A stretch of DNA of 64,000 bases from Actinacidiphila yeochonensis CN732 (GCF_000745345.1 NZ_JQNR01000005.1:4030001-4094000), one strand, 5' to 3'; counted from the first letter of the stretch, positions 44,630 through 53,992 are shown. The notes: generated from the letters alone by a model not told the origin. Program-made: numbers and translations.

Positions 44630-46254
44630 ATGACGGGACCCGTTCGCGAAGTCTCCACCCCGGCCGCCCCGGCCCGAGCCTGGCGCCGCCCCCGCGCCCT
44701 GCTCACCGCGGCGGTCACCGCAGCCGCCTCGGCCGGCCTCGTGCTGACCGGCGCGGCCGCCCACGCGGCCGCCCCGGCCGCCGCCACCCCCGCGCGTCGG
44801 CCGCCACCGCGCTGCCCAGCCACGTGTTCGCCCCGTACTTCGAGGCGTACAACGGTGACAGCCTCTCCGGCCTGGCCACCTCGTCCGGCAACAAGTACCT
44901 GACGATGGCCTTCCTCCAGACCGCCAGCGCGGGCTCGTGTACGCCGGACTGGAACGGCGACAGCTCCACCCCGGTGGCGCAGGCGAACTTCGGCAGCGAC
45001 ATCGCCTCGATCCAGGCGTCCGGCGGCAACGTCATACCCTCCTTCGGCGGCTACGCGGCCGACACCACCGGCACCGACATCGCCGACAGCTGCACCAACG
45101 TGAACTCGATCGCCGCCGCGTACGAGAGCGTCGTCACCACCTACAACGTCACCCGCATCGACCTGGACGTCGAGGCCGACTCGCTGAGCAACGCGGCCGG
45201 CCTCAAGCGCCGCAACCAGGCGGTCAAGCTGGTGCAGGACTGGGCCGCCGCCAACGGCCGCACCGTCCAGTTCTCGTACACCATGCCCACCACCACCTCG
45301 GGCCTGACCAGCGGCACCCTCGGTGACGGCTCCGGCTACTCGGTCCTCCAGGACGCGGTGGCCGAGGGCGTCAAGATCGACGTCGCCAACATCATGACGT
45401 TCGACTACTACGACGGCGCCACCCACAACATGGCGACCGACACCGAGACCGCCGCCCAGGGCCTGCACGACGAGCTGGCCCAGCTGTACCCGTCGAAGAC
45501 CGACGCCCAGCTGTGGAACATGGTCGGCGTCACCGAGATGCCCGGCGTGGACGACTACGGCCCGGCGGAGACCTTCACCACCGCCAACGCCACCACCGTC
45601 TACAACTGGGCGGTCGCCAAGGGCATCAACACGCTGTCCTTCTGGGCGCTCCAGCGCGACAACGGCAACTGCCCCGGCAGCGGCGCGTCCGACACCTGCT
45701 CGGGCATCTCGCAGAGCACCTGGCAGTTCAGCCACGCCTTCGAGCCGTTCAGCGGGGGCAGCGGCACCACCACGCCGCCGGCCACCAACGACTTCTCGGT
45801 GTCGCTGAGCCCGGCCGCCGGCTCGGTCGCCGCCGGCGGCTCGACCACCACCTCGGTCAAGACCGCCGTCACCGCCGGCAGCGCCCAGAGCGTCTCGCTG
45901 AGCGTGGCCGGCGCGCCCTCCGGTGTCACCGCCACGCTGAGCCCCGCCTCGGTCACCGCCGGGGGCAGCGCCACCCTGACGCTCAAGGCGTCGTCCCCGG
46001 TGGTCAACGGCAGCTATCCGCTGACCGTCACCGCGAAGGCCGGCACCACCAGCCACACCGCCACCTACACCCTCACCGTGACCGGCGGCACCTCCGCCTG
46101 CACCGCGCAGCAGTGGAGCTCGTCCGCCATCTACGTCGGCGGCGACACGGTCTCCTACAACGGCCACACCTGGCTGGCCAAGTGGTGGACCACCGACGAG
46201 GTCCCCGGGACCACCGGCCAGTGGGGCGTCTGGCAGGACGAGGGCGCTTGCTGA
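44630..46254 (+). CDS. GH18 chitinase with C-terminal chitin-binding domain, apparent -1 frameshift
   Basis: The signal peptide (RPRALLTAAVTAAASAGLVLTGAAAHA) is in the frame of ATG 44630. The rest is in another frame from about 44790. One added C in the C5 run at 44787-44791 joins them as ATPRASAATALPSHVFAPYFEAY, giving 541 residues. The GH18 domain has TRIDLDVEADSL, the DxDxE catalytic motif, and IMTFDYYDG. A fibronectin-III-like linker (FSVSLSPAAGSVAAGGSTT...) follows, then a CBM5/12 (CTAQQWSSSAIYVGGDTVSYNGHTWLAKWWTTDEVPG). It hydrolyses chitin outside the cell. The promoter carries DasR-type repeats. Confidence 0.9.
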
Positions 46255-46340
46255 CCGCAGTGCCCCGAGGTCGAACGGACCCGGCTCATCCAATAGAGTC
46301 TGTCCACACGTCTACGCTTGTGTAGTCACCGGCTGTAGCA

Positions 46341-46382
46341 GGACGGGATCGGGCACGCCCCTGGGCGTGCCCGATCCCGTCC
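46341..46382. terminator. Perfect 19-bp stem-loop between chitinase and uppP
   Basis: A 19-bp perfect stem (46341-46359 with 46364-46382) closes a 4-nt CCTG loop, 87 bp after the chitinase stop and 70 bp before uppP. It most simply terminates the chitinase transcript; if uppP starts upstream of it, the hairpin would also sit in its leader. Confidence 0.75.
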
Positions 46383-46452
46383 GCACGGGTGGCACCGCGT
46401 CGGACGGACCACGGAAGAGAGCACCGCGACACCCAGGGGACGGGAACCACCC

Positions 46453-47289
46453 ATGAGCGCCATCGGCGTCGGCCAGGCCGTCATTCTCGGCATCGTGGAA
46501 GGACTGACCGAGTTCCTGCCGGTCTCCTCCACGGGCCATCTCAAACTGGTCGAGGGTCTGATGAACATCCCCGTCGACGACGACTCCGTGGTGGGCTTCA
46601 CCGCGGTGATCCAGGTCGGCGCGATCGCCGCGGTGTTCGTCTACTTCTTCAAGGACATCGCCCGCTTCGTCAGCGCCTGGCTGCGCGGTCTCACGCACAA
46701 GAGCGAGCGCACCAACCACGACTACAAGTTCACCTGGTGGGTGATCTACGCCACCATCCCCATCGTCATCGTCGGCCTCGCCGCCAAGCCCCTCATCGAC
46801 GGGGCGCTGGGCTCCCTGTGGGTGGTGGCGATCTCGCTGATCGTCGGCAGCGGTGTGATGTGGGCCGCCGAGCAGATGGCCCGCTACAAGCGCACCGAGG
46901 AGCAGGTGACCTTCGCCGACGCGATGATCGTCGGCTGCTCGCAGATCCTCGCGCTGCTCTTCCCCGGCTTCTCCCGCTCCGGCGCCACCATCTCCACCGC
47001 GCTCATCCGCGACCTGGACCGCATGGCCGCGACCCGCCTGTCGTTCTTCCTCGGCCTGCCCGCGCTGACCGGCGCCGGCCTGTACGAGCTCAAGGACGCG
47101 ACCAGCGGCGGCGTCAGCACCTCGGCGCTGGCGGTCGGCACCCTCGTCTCGTTCGTCGTCGCCTACGCCTCCATCGCCTGGCTGCTGCGCTACGTCGCCC
47201 GCCACAACTTCAACATCTTCGTGGTCTACCGGATCATCATCGGCTTCCTGCTCATCGGCCTGCTGGTCACCGACACCGTCCAGCCCTGA
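46453..47289 (+). CDS. uppP: Undecaprenyl-diphosphate phosphatase (BacA type)
   Basis: 278 residues with the two family motifs: EGLTEFLPVSSTGHLKLVEGLM (residues about 16-37) and LLFPGFSRSGATISTALIRDLDR (about 170-192). There are seven to eight hydrophobic segments and an ending IIIGFLLIGLLVT. It dephosphorylates undecaprenyl-PP to recycle the carrier lipid for peptidoglycan synthesis and confers some bacitracin resistance. It stands alone between two secreted-enzyme genes and is bracketed by hairpins. The ATG at 46453 follows GGGAACCACCC. Confidence 0.97.
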   Translation: MSAIGVGQAVILGIVEGLTEFLPVSSTGHLKLVEGLMNIPVDDDSVVGFTAVIQVGAIAAVFVYFFKDIARFVSAWLRGLTHKSERTNHDYKFTWWVIYATIPIVIVGLAAKPLIDGALGSLWVVAISLIVGSGVMWAAEQMARYKRTEEQVTFADAMIVGCSQILALLFPGFSRSGATISTALIRDLDRMAATRLSFFLGLPALTGAGLYELKDATSGGVSTSALAVGTLVSFVVAYASIAWLLRYVARHNFNIFVVYRIIIGFLLIGLLVTDTVQP

Positions 47290-47295
47290 GCCGGC

Positions 47296-47346
47296 GAGCC
47301 GCGAACCGTCCTCCGCGCCCGGCGCGCGGAGGACAGTTCGCGGCTC
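47296..47346. terminator. Terminator hairpin downstream of uppP
   Basis: A long GC stem of about 23 bp with one mismatch (arms 47296-47318 and about 47324-47346), starting 7 bp after the uppP stop. Confidence 0.8.
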
Positions 47347-47361
47347 GTTCCCGGTTCCGCA

Positions 47362-47391
47362 TTGACTCCCCGGTTGGTCCGGACCTACGGT
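47362..47391 (+). promoter_or_regulatory. Promoter with dre-like site upstream of the RICIN/beta-helix gene
   Basis: TTGACT (47362-47367), 18 nt, TACGGT (47386-47391), with TGGTCCGGACCT at 47375-47386 between the boxes. This matches the DasR element core (TGGTCTAGACCA) except at the centre. GGTCCAGAGC right after it (from 47390) looks like a degenerate second copy, as in chitinase promoters. Confidence 0.65.
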
Positions 47392-47435
47392 CCAGAGCGC
47401 ATCGCGATCCCCACAACGCGACCGAGGAGACCCGT

Positions 47436-49712
47436 GTGACCAGAGCTCCCGCACCGTCCTCCCGCGCCACCCCCACCCCCACCCGCCGCCGCGGGCGCAC
47501 CGCCGTCCTGGCCGCGCTCCTGCTGATCCCGGCCGGCGCCGGCATCGCCCTCGCCGGCCCCGGCACCGCCGTGGCGGACACCGTCCCCACCCTCCCCACC
47601 GCCCCCACCACCGTCGTCAACGCCGGCAGCGGCAAGTGCGTGGACGCGAGGTCCGCCGCCACCGCGAACGGCACCGCCGTGCAGCAGTACACCTGCAACG
47701 GCACCGCCGCCCAGACCTGGCAGTTCACCCCCACCGACAGCGGCTACTACCGGATCGGCGCCGGCTCCGCCCCCGACCAGGTCTGGGACGAGACCGACGT
47801 GTCCACCGCCGACGGCGCCCTCACCCAGCTGTGGCTCTACGGCGGCGGCGCCAACCAGCAGTGGCAGCCGGTCGCCGAGTCCGGCGGCACGTACCACTTC
47901 GTCAACCGCAACAGCGGCAAGTGCCTCGACGTGCCCTCGGCGTCCACCGCCGACAGCGTCCAGCTCCAGCAGTACACCTGCAACGGCACCGCCGCGCAGT
48001 CCTTCACCGTCACCGGCTCCGGCGGCGGCACCACCACCCCGCCGGCCGGCACCCCGGACTTCGGCCCGAACGTCACCGTCTTCGACCCGTCGACGCCGAC
48101 CGCCACCATCCAGGCGGACGTCAACGCGGTCTACAGCGCGCAGGCAGGCAACGAGTTCGGCACCCAGCGCAACGCCCTGCTCTTCACCCCGGGCACCTAC
48201 AACGTCGACATCCCCGTCGGCTACTACACCGAGGTGGCCGGCCTCGGCCTCAGCCCCGACCAGGTGAACATCACCGGCGGCGGCGTCCACGTCGCCGGCC
48301 ACACCAGCGACGGCAACGCCACCCAGAACTTCTGGCGCGACGTCGAGAACATGTCCGTCACCCCCAGCTCCGGCAGCACCATGTGGGCGGTCTCCCAGGC
48401 CGACCCCTTCCGCCGGATGGACGTCCACGGCGGCATGCTCCTCTACGACAACACCCACGGCAGCTCCGGCAACTGGTCCAGCGGCGGCTACATCGGCGAC
48501 TCCCGCGTCTCCGGCCAGATCAACTCCGGCACCCAGCAGCAGTTCCTCACCCAGGACACCGCGATGACCGGCGGCTGGACCGGCAGGAACTGGAACATGG
48601 TCTTCGTCGGCGACACCAACGCCCCCGCGACCAGCTTCCCCAACCCGCCCTACACCACCGTCGCCCAGAGCCCCACCACCGAGGAGAAGCCGTTCCTCTA
48701 CGTGGACGGCGACGGGAACTGGCAGGTGTTCCGGCCCGCCCTGCGCACCAACGCCCAGGGCCCGGACTGGACCAGCGGCACCCCCGCCGGCACGTCCATC
48801 CCGATCAGCCAGTTCTACATCGCCAAGGCCGGCGACACCGCCGCCACCATGAACGCCGCCCTCGCCGCCGGCAAGAACCTGCTCGTCACCCCCGGCGTCT
48901 ACCACCTGTCGAGCCCGCTGAACATCACCCGGCCGGACACGGTCGTGCTCGGCATGGGCCTGGCCACCCTGGTGCCCGACAACGGCGCCACCGCCGTCAC
49001 CACCGCCGACGTCGACGGCATCGACATCGCGGGCCTGCTGATCAGCGCCAACACCACCAACTCGGCCACGCTCATGCAGATCGGCCCCAGCGGCGCCACC
49101 GCCGGCCACGCCGCCGACCCGACGGTGCTCCAGGACGTGTTCTTCCGCGTCGGCGGCGACATCGCCGGCAAGGCCACCACCACGCTCGTCATCAACAGCG
49201 CCGACGTCATCGGCGACGACCTGTGGCTGTGGCGCGGCGACCACTCCAACGGCGTCGGCTGGAACACCAACCCCGCCCAGCAGGGCCTCGTCGTCAACGG
49301 CGCCGACGCCACGATCTACGGCCTGGCCGTCGAGCACTACGAGAAGTACCAGACCACCTGGAACGCCAACGGCGGCCGCGTGTACTTCTACCAGAGCGAG
49401 ACCCCCTACGACGTACCCGACCAGGGCAGCTGGACCACCAGCGGCGGAGACCTCGGCTACGCGTCCTACAAGGTCGCCAACTCCGTGACCTCCCACGAGG
49501 CGTGGGGCGTCGGCGTCTACGCCTACCTGCGCGACAACCCCTCCGTCGTCCTCGGCCACGCCATCGAGACCCCGACCCTGTCGACGGTGAAGTTCCACAG
49601 CATGGTCACCACCGTCCTCGGCGGCGACGGCACGATCAACCACATCGTCGACTCCTCCGGAGGGCAGGTCACCCCGAGCAGCAACGTGGCCGACCTCGTC
49701 AGCTACCCGTAG
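47436..49712 (+). CDS. Secreted RICIN-lectin / right-handed beta-helix protein, probable carbohydrate-active enzyme
   Basis: 758 residues, GTG start with GAGGAGA in front. Signal peptide RRRGRTAVLAALLLIPAGAGIALA. Residues about 55-195 form a RICIN/CBM13 domain (NAGSGKCVDARSAATANGTA, QQYTCNGTAAQTWQF, a second QQYTCNGTAAQSF). A Thr/Pro linker (GGGTTTPPAGT) leads to a large pectate-lyase-like/GH55-like beta-helix domain (NALLFTPGTYNVDIPVGYYTEVAGLGL; later NLLVTPGVYHLSSPLNITRPDTVVLGMGLATLVPDNG). Its exact activity is not recognised; glucan or pectin cleavage is possible. A dre-like site in the promoter suggests control by aminosugar availability. Confidence 0.83.
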   Translation: MTRAPAPSSRATPTPTRRRGRTAVLAALLLIPAGAGIALAGPGTAVADTVPTLPTAPTTVVNAGSGKCVDARSAATANGTAVQQYTCNGTAAQTWQFTPTDSGYYRIGAGSAPDQVWDETDVSTADGALTQLWLYGGGANQQWQPVAESGGTYHFVNRNSGKCLDVPSASTADSVQLQQYTCNGTAAQSFTVTGSGGGTTTPPAGTPDFGPNVTVFDPSTPTATIQADVNAVYSAQAGNEFGTQRNALLFTPGTYNVDIPVGYYTEVAGLGLSPDQVNITGGGVHVAGHTSDGNATQNFWRDVENMSVTPSSGSTMWAVSQADPFRRMDVHGGMLLYDNTHGSSGNWSSGGYIGDSRVSGQINSGTQQQFLTQDTAMTGGWTGRNWNMVFVGDTNAPATSFPNPPYTTVAQSPTTEEKPFLYVDGDGNWQVFRPALRTNAQGPDWTSGTPAGTSIPISQFYIAKAGDTAATMNAALAAGKNLLVTPGVYHLSSPLNITRPDTVVLGMGLATLVPDNGATAVTTADVDGIDIAGLLISANTTNSATLMQIGPSGATAGHAADPTVLQDVFFRVGGDIAGKATTTLVINSADVIGDDLWLWRGDHSNGVGWNTNPAQQGLVVNGADATIYGLAVEHYEKYQTTWNANGGRVYFYQSETPYDVPDQGSWTTSGGDLGYASYKVANSVTSHEAWGVGVYAYLRDNPSVVLGHAIETPTLSTVKFHSMVTTVLGGDGTINHIVDSSGGQVTPSSNVADLVSYP

Positions 49713-49748
49713 GCCCGGTCCGACCGCAGCCGCGGCGGAGACAGGAAC

Positions 49749-49782
49749 GGCGGCTCCCCGGTCCGGAGACCGGGGAGCCGCC
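49749..49782. terminator. Terminator hairpin, beta-helix gene / Gfo-Idh operon
   Basis: A perfect 15-bp stem (49749-49763 with 49768-49782) around a CGGA loop between two convergent transcripts; it can stop both. Confidence 0.85.
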
Positions 49783-49904
49783 ACCTGCCGCCCGGCCCGT
49801 CCCCCACCGGCAGGTCAGCGGGCGACCGGGAGGGCCGTGCCCGTGCCCGGCAGGGCCGGCGGCGCGCCGGGTCAGGCCGGCGCGCCGCCGGGGCCGGGCC
49901 GGGC

Positions 49905-51020
49905 TCAGGCCAGCGTCGCCTCGGTGGGCTCCCACCCCTCGGGCAGCAGCTCGACCCGCGGCGCCGCCGACTCCAGCGCGAGCACCTCGTGGCGCTCCGC
50001 CGAGTCGGTCACCGTGGACATCAACTCCAGCACGTGCTGGGCGAGTTCGCCCGAAGCACGGTGCTCGCCGCCGGACCGCAGCGCCCGGGCCATGTCCAGC
50101 ACGCCGATGCCGCGCCCGGCCGTCGTCCCGGTGACCGGCAGCTCGCGCCAGTCCTCCTCGCCGAACGCCTGGACGCGCACCGGCCCCTCGAAGGTGTTGG
50201 GGTCGGGCACCGACAGGGTGCCCTCGGTGCCGGTGATCTCGATCATCCGGCGCGACACCGAGGAGTCGAAGCTGAACGTCGCCGACGTGCTCGGCCCGCC
50301 GGCGAAGTCCAGCAGCGCGTGCACGTGCGTGGGCACCTCCACCTCGAACTCCGTGCCCGCCTTCGGCCCGGAGCCGATCACCCGGCGCTGCCGCGCCTGC
50401 CGGGCGGTGGCCGACACCCGGGCCACCGGCCCGAAGAGCGCCACCAGCGCCGTCAGGTAGTACGGGCCGATGTCGAACAGCGGCCCGGCGCCGCGCTGGA
50501 AGAGGAACTCCGGGCTCGGGTGCCACGACTCCGGCCCCGGGCCCTGGGTGACCGCGGTCACGCTGACCGGCTCGCCGATCAGCCCCGCCGCCACCGCCCG
50601 CGCGGCCGACTGCAGGCCCGCGCCCAGGAAGGTGTCGGGCGCGCTGCCCACCCGCAGGCCGTGCTCCTGCGCCTCGGCGAGGATCTTCGCCCCGTCCTGC
50701 GGCGCCAGCGCCAGCGGCTTCTCGCCGTAGACGTGCTTGCCCGCCCGCAGCGCCGCCGTCGCCACCTCGGCGTGCGCCGCCGGGATGGTGAGGTTGACGA
50801 CGATCTCCACCTCGGGCAGCGCCAGCACCGACGCCACGTCGCCCGAGTGCGGCACGCCGTACGCGTCGGCCTGGGTACGCGCCCGCTCCTGGTCCAGGTC
50901 CGCCACGCCCAGCACCCGCACGTCCGGGAACGTGCTCAGCGCCTTCAGGTACTGGTCGCTGATGACCCCCGCGCCGATCAGCGCGACGCCGACCGGTCCC
51001 GCCCCGCTGCCGCCGCTCAT
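49905..51020 (-). CDS. Gfo/Idh/MocA family oxidoreductase
   Basis: 371 residues. Rossmann fold VGVALIGAGVISDQYLKAL at the N-terminus, GVADLDQERA, and the family's GKHVYGEKPLAL (EKP catalytic Lys). The C-terminal substrate domain includes GAGPLFDIGPYYLTALVALFGP, with the conserved D-x-G-x-Y/H pattern. It oxidises or reduces a sugar or inositol with NAD(P). Its start overlaps the stop of the upstream isomerase gene by 4 bp, so it is the last gene of a four-gene operon that starts with another Gfo/Idh protein. Confidence 0.93.
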   Translation of the reverse strand: MSGGSGAGPVGVALIGAGVISDQYLKALSTFPDVRVLGVADLDQERARTQADAYGVPHSGDVASVLALPEVEIVVNLTIPAAHAEVATAALRAGKHVYGEKPLALAPQDGAKILAEAQEHGLRVGSAPDTFLGAGLQSAARAVAAGLIGEPVSVTAVTQGPGPESWHPSPEFLFQRGAGPLFDIGPYYLTALVALFGPVARVSATARQARQRRVIGSGPKAGTEFEVEVPTHVHALLDFAGGPSTSATFSFDSSVSRRMIEITGTEGTLSVPDPNTFEGPVRVQAFGEEDWRELPVTGTTAGRGIGVLDMARALRSGGEHRASGELAQHVLELMSTVTDSAERHEVLALESAAPRVELLPEGWEPTEATLA

Positions 51021-51775
51021 GCCAGGCCCGCCTCAAGTCCGACCAGGTACGAACGGCTCTCGGCCACCGCGTCGAAGATGTCGGTGGCGCAGGAGTCGAG
51101 CTCGACGATGCGCTGCGCGTTCGGCGCGGCGGCCAGGATCGACGGGATGTCGATGACGCCCTGGCCGGCCGCGGTGTGCGGCTGCTCCTTGACGCCCGGG
51201 CCGTCCTTGACGTGCAGCGCCCGCACCCGGTCGCCCAGGGTGCCCAGCAGCTCCGGCACGTCGGCGCCGCCCACCTGCGCCCAGTAGGTGTCGACCTCCA
51301 GGAAGACCTCCGGGGCGAGCTGGTCGGCGAGCACCTCCAGCGCGGTCCGGCCCTCGAAGCGCGGCTCGATCTCCCACCAGTGGTTGTGGTAGCCGATCCT
51401 GATGCCGTGCGCGGCGGCCTTCTCGGCGAAGCCGTTGAGCAGGTCCGCGGCGCGGCCCAGTCCGTCGGCGGTGGTGAACCACTCGTGCTCGATGCCGCCG
51501 GGGATGATCGCCAGGTCGGTGCCGACGGTCGCGACGGCGTCGAAGACCTCCCCCGCGTCCCTGTCGAACAGCGCGTACGCGTGGGTGCTGGAGACGGTCA
51601 CGCCCAGGTCGTCGAGGAGCTTGCGGAAGCCGGCCGGGTCGGCGGTCGGGTCGTACGCCTCGACCTGGCGGTAGCCGATCTCGGCCAGCCGGGTCAGGGT
51701 GCCGTCGCGGTCGGCGGCGATCTGGTCCCGCAGGGTGTAGAGCTGGATGCTCAGCGGGTACGGGGATGCGGTCAT
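51017..51775 (-). CDS. Sugar phosphate isomerase/epimerase (TIM barrel)
   Basis: 252 residues of the AP-endonuclease-2-like TIM-barrel family. Features include SIQLYTLRDQI at the N-terminus, GYRQVEAYD, IGYHNHWWEI and FLEVDTYWAQVGG (metal-binding His, Glu and Asp), and HVKDGPGVKEQPHTAAGQGVIDI. Metal-dependent isomerases, epimerases and 2-keto-inositol dehydratase share this fold. It is translationally coupled to the downstream dehydrogenase (overlap 51017-51020). Confidence 0.93.
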   Translation of the reverse strand: MTASPYPLSIQLYTLRDQIAADRDGTLTRLAEIGYRQVEAYDPTADPAGFRKLLDDLGVTVSSTHAYALFDRDAGEVFDAVATVGTDLAIIPGGIEHEWFTTADGLGRAADLLNGFAEKAAAHGIRIGYHNHWWEIEPRFEGRTALEVLADQLAPEVFLEVDTYWAQVGGADVPELLGTLGDRVRALHVKDGPGVKEQPHTAAGQGVIDIPSILAAAPNAQRIVELDSCATDIFDAVAESRSYLVGLEAGLA

Positions 51776-51934
51776 CGAGACGATGCCTCCATGGCAGTAC
51801 GGCGGGTGAGGAGGTGCGGGTGGGCGGGGGCGCCGCCGGGCGGCCGCCGGGGCCGTCGGGCGGCCCCGGCAACCGGGTGTCCGGGGTGGCCGGGTGTTCG
51901 GGGTGCGGGTCCGGTCGCGGGCGACCGGGACGGC

Positions 51935-52855
51935 TCATCCGACGATGAGTGGCCGCAGCGTGCGGTGGGCGATCTCCAGGCCCTGGGTGACCCGCTGGAC
52001 GTCGCCGCTCCAGACCGGGTCCTCGTGCTCCACGGAGAGCACTCCGGTGAACCCGCCCTCGTAGAAGGTGTCCACCACGCGGCGCCAGTCGACGTCGCCC
52101 AGGCCCGGCACCCGGTAGCGCCACCAGCCGCTGTCCCAGCCGTCGGCGCGGGCGACGGTGCGGCCGAAGAAGCCGTAGCGGTCGCGGGCGCGCGGGTCGA
52201 GCTGCGCGTCCTTGGCCTGCGCGTGCGGAATCCGGTCGATGTACGGCTTGAGCGCCGCCACCGGGTCGATGCCCAGCCACATCAGGTGCGACGGGTCGTA
52301 GTTGAGGTAGAAGCCGAGGTCGAACATCCACTCCCACAGCTCCGGGGAGTAGGCGAGGTTGCCGGGGTAGCCGTCGGGGTGCCACCCCTCCATCACGCAG
52401 TTCTCGATGATGATCTTCACGCCGCGCTCGCCGGCGTACTCCACCAGCGCCGGCAGCTCCCGCTCCGCCTGGGCCAGGTTCTCCTTGACCGACAGGCCCG
52501 GGTGGCGGCCGATGAACGTGCCCACGTAGTCCACGCCCAGCAGCGCCGCCGCGTCCACGTTCGCCCGCACGTGGGCGGCGATCTCGGCCCGGCGCGCCGG
52601 GTCCGGGTGCAGGTTGTTCTCGTAGTAGGCCAGCGCCGACAGCTCCAGGCCGTGCCGCTCGAACAGGCCGCGCACCGCGTCCGCGTCGGCCTTGCCGAAC
52701 GAGGCCACGTCGATGTGGCTGGCCTCGAACTCGCGCGACCCGGTCGACGGCCAGGTGGCCACCTCCAGCGCGTCGTAGTCGTGCGCCGCCGCCCACTCGG
52801 CGATCCGCTCCAGCGGCAGTTCCGGCAGGCAGGCCGTCAGGAATCCGAGCTTCAT
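51935..52855 (-). CDS. Sugar phosphate isomerase/epimerase (TIM barrel), second copy
   Basis: 306 residues, MKLGFLTACLPELPLERIAEWAAAHDYDALEV at the N-terminus. Metal and substrate ligands fit the family: YYENNLHPD, VKIIIENCVMEGW (Glu), YLNYDPSHLMWLGIDP (Asp, His), HAQAKDAQLDP and VLSVEHEDP (Glu). The DxxHLxWxGxD stretch is typical of the group found next to Gfo/Idh genes. The start at 52855 is 2 bp after the stop of the upstream dehydrogenase (52858), so the two are tightly coupled. It is only distantly like the 51017-51775 gene. Confidence 0.93.
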   Translation of the reverse strand: MKLGFLTACLPELPLERIAEWAAAHDYDALEVATWPSTGSREFEASHIDVASFGKADADAVRGLFERHGLELSALAYYENNLHPDPARRAEIAAHVRANVDAAALLGVDYVGTFIGRHPGLSVKENLAQAERELPALVEYAGERGVKIIIENCVMEGWHPDGYPGNLAYSPELWEWMFDLGFYLNYDPSHLMWLGIDPVAALKPYIDRIPHAQAKDAQLDPRARDRYGFFGRTVARADGWDSGWWRYRVPGLGDVDWRRVVDTFYEGGFTGVLSVEHEDPVWSGDVQRVTQGLEIAHRTLRPLIVG

Positions 52856-52857
52856 GG

Positions 52858-53964
52858 TCAGTCGACCTCTTTCCAGGACCGGTCGGCCGCCGAGGCCAGC
52901 ACGGCCTCGGTCAGCCGCACCATGCGGGCGGCATCGTCGAACGTCGGGAAGGACGGTGCGTCCTGCCCGCCGGTGCCGCCCTCGCGGACGGCCGTGTGGA
53001 CGTCGCGGACGAACGCCGCGAAGCAGTCCAGGTAGCCCATGGGGTGGCCGCCGGGCACCACCGACAGCCGCGCCGCCTCGGGCGACAGCAGCGCGGGGTC
53101 CCGCAGCGCCTCGACGTTCTCGCCGCGGCTGCCCACGAAGAGCGACTCGGGGGCCTCCTGGTCGAAGGCGAGCGCGGTACGGGCGCCGTCCACCTCGAAC
53201 CACAGCCGGTTCTTGCGGCCGGGGGAGATCTGGGAGACGGTGACCGCGCCGGTCGCCCCGCCGTCGGTGCGCACCAGCAGCTGCACCACGTCCTCGGTGG
53301 CCGGCCGGCCGCCGGCCCGGTCCACGGTCTGGGTGAGCGCGGTCAGCTCCACCACCCTGTGGCCGGTCACCCACTCCACCAGGTCGAACCAGTGCGAGCC
53401 GATGTCGGCGAACGCCCGCGAGGGGCCGCCGGCCACCGCGTCCACCCGCCAGTTGGTGTCCTCGGGCAGCGCCAGCCAGTCCTGCAGGTAGTGGCCGTGC
53501 ACCAGCCGTACCTCGCCGGCCCGCCCGTCGCGCACCCGGGCCCGCGCCTCGGCGGCCATCGGGTGGTAGCGGTACACGAACGGCACCGCCGCCACCACGC
53601 CCCGCGCCCGCGCCAGTCCGGCCAGCGCGTCGGCCTCGGCCGAGGAGGTGGTCAGCGGCTTCTCGCACACCACGTGCTTGCCCGCCCGCAGCGCCAGCTC
53701 CGCCAGGCGGGCGTGCGCGTCGTTGGGCGTGCAGATGTGCACCACGTCCACCTCGTCGCTGGTCACCAGCTCCTCGGAGGAGTCGAACGCCCGCTCCACG
53801 CCGAGCGCCGTGGCGGCCTCCTTCGCCCGTGCGGGCGTCGAGGCGCTGACGCCGACCACGGGCGCTCCCGTGCGGCGCACCGCGTCCAGATGGACCCGCC
53901 CGATCATGCCGGTTCCGGCGATAGCCGTACGCGGCAACGACGGATTCCTCGCTGTATGACCCAA
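52858..53964 (-). CDS. Gfo/Idh/MocA family oxidoreductase (first gene of operon)
   Basis: 368 residues. RTAIAGTGMIGRVHLDAVRR (Rossmann motif), VVGVSASTPARAKEAA, VHICTPNDAHARLAELAL, GKHVVCEKPLTT (EKP motif), VPFVYRYHPMAAEAR and FADIGSHWFDLVEWVTGHRV (catalytic His, Asp). The start is probably TTG at 53964, preceded by a strong GGAGGG site 5 nt upstream. The gene leads the operon Gfo/Idh-isomerase-isomerase-Gfo/Idh and is divergent from a ROK regulator, which is its likely repressor. Confidence 0.93.
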   Translation of the reverse strand: MGHTARNPSLPRTAIAGTGMIGRVHLDAVRRTGAPVVGVSASTPARAKEAATALGVERAFDSSEELVTSDEVDVVHICTPNDAHARLAELALRAGKHVVCEKPLTTSSAEADALAGLARARGVVAAVPFVYRYHPMAAEARARVRDGRAGEVRLVHGHYLQDWLALPEDTNWRVDAVAGGPSRAFADIGSHWFDLVEWVTGHRVVELTALTQTVDRAGGRPATEDVVQLLVRTDGGATGAVTVSQISPGRKNRLWFEVDGARTALAFDQEAPESLFVGSRGENVEALRDPALLSPEAARLSVVPGGHPMGYLDCFAAFVRDVHTAVREGGTGGQDAPSFPTFDDAARMVRLTEAVLASAADRSWKEVD

Positions 53965-53992
53965 GACTGCCCTCCACTTCGGTTCGGGAAGA

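Noticed and set aside
469..46254. Programmed ribosomal frameshifting as the explanation for the split genes
   Set aside because: The runs are not slippery heptamers with a downstream stimulator, ten unrelated genes are affected, and all need the same one-base addition; homopolymer miscalls are simpler.
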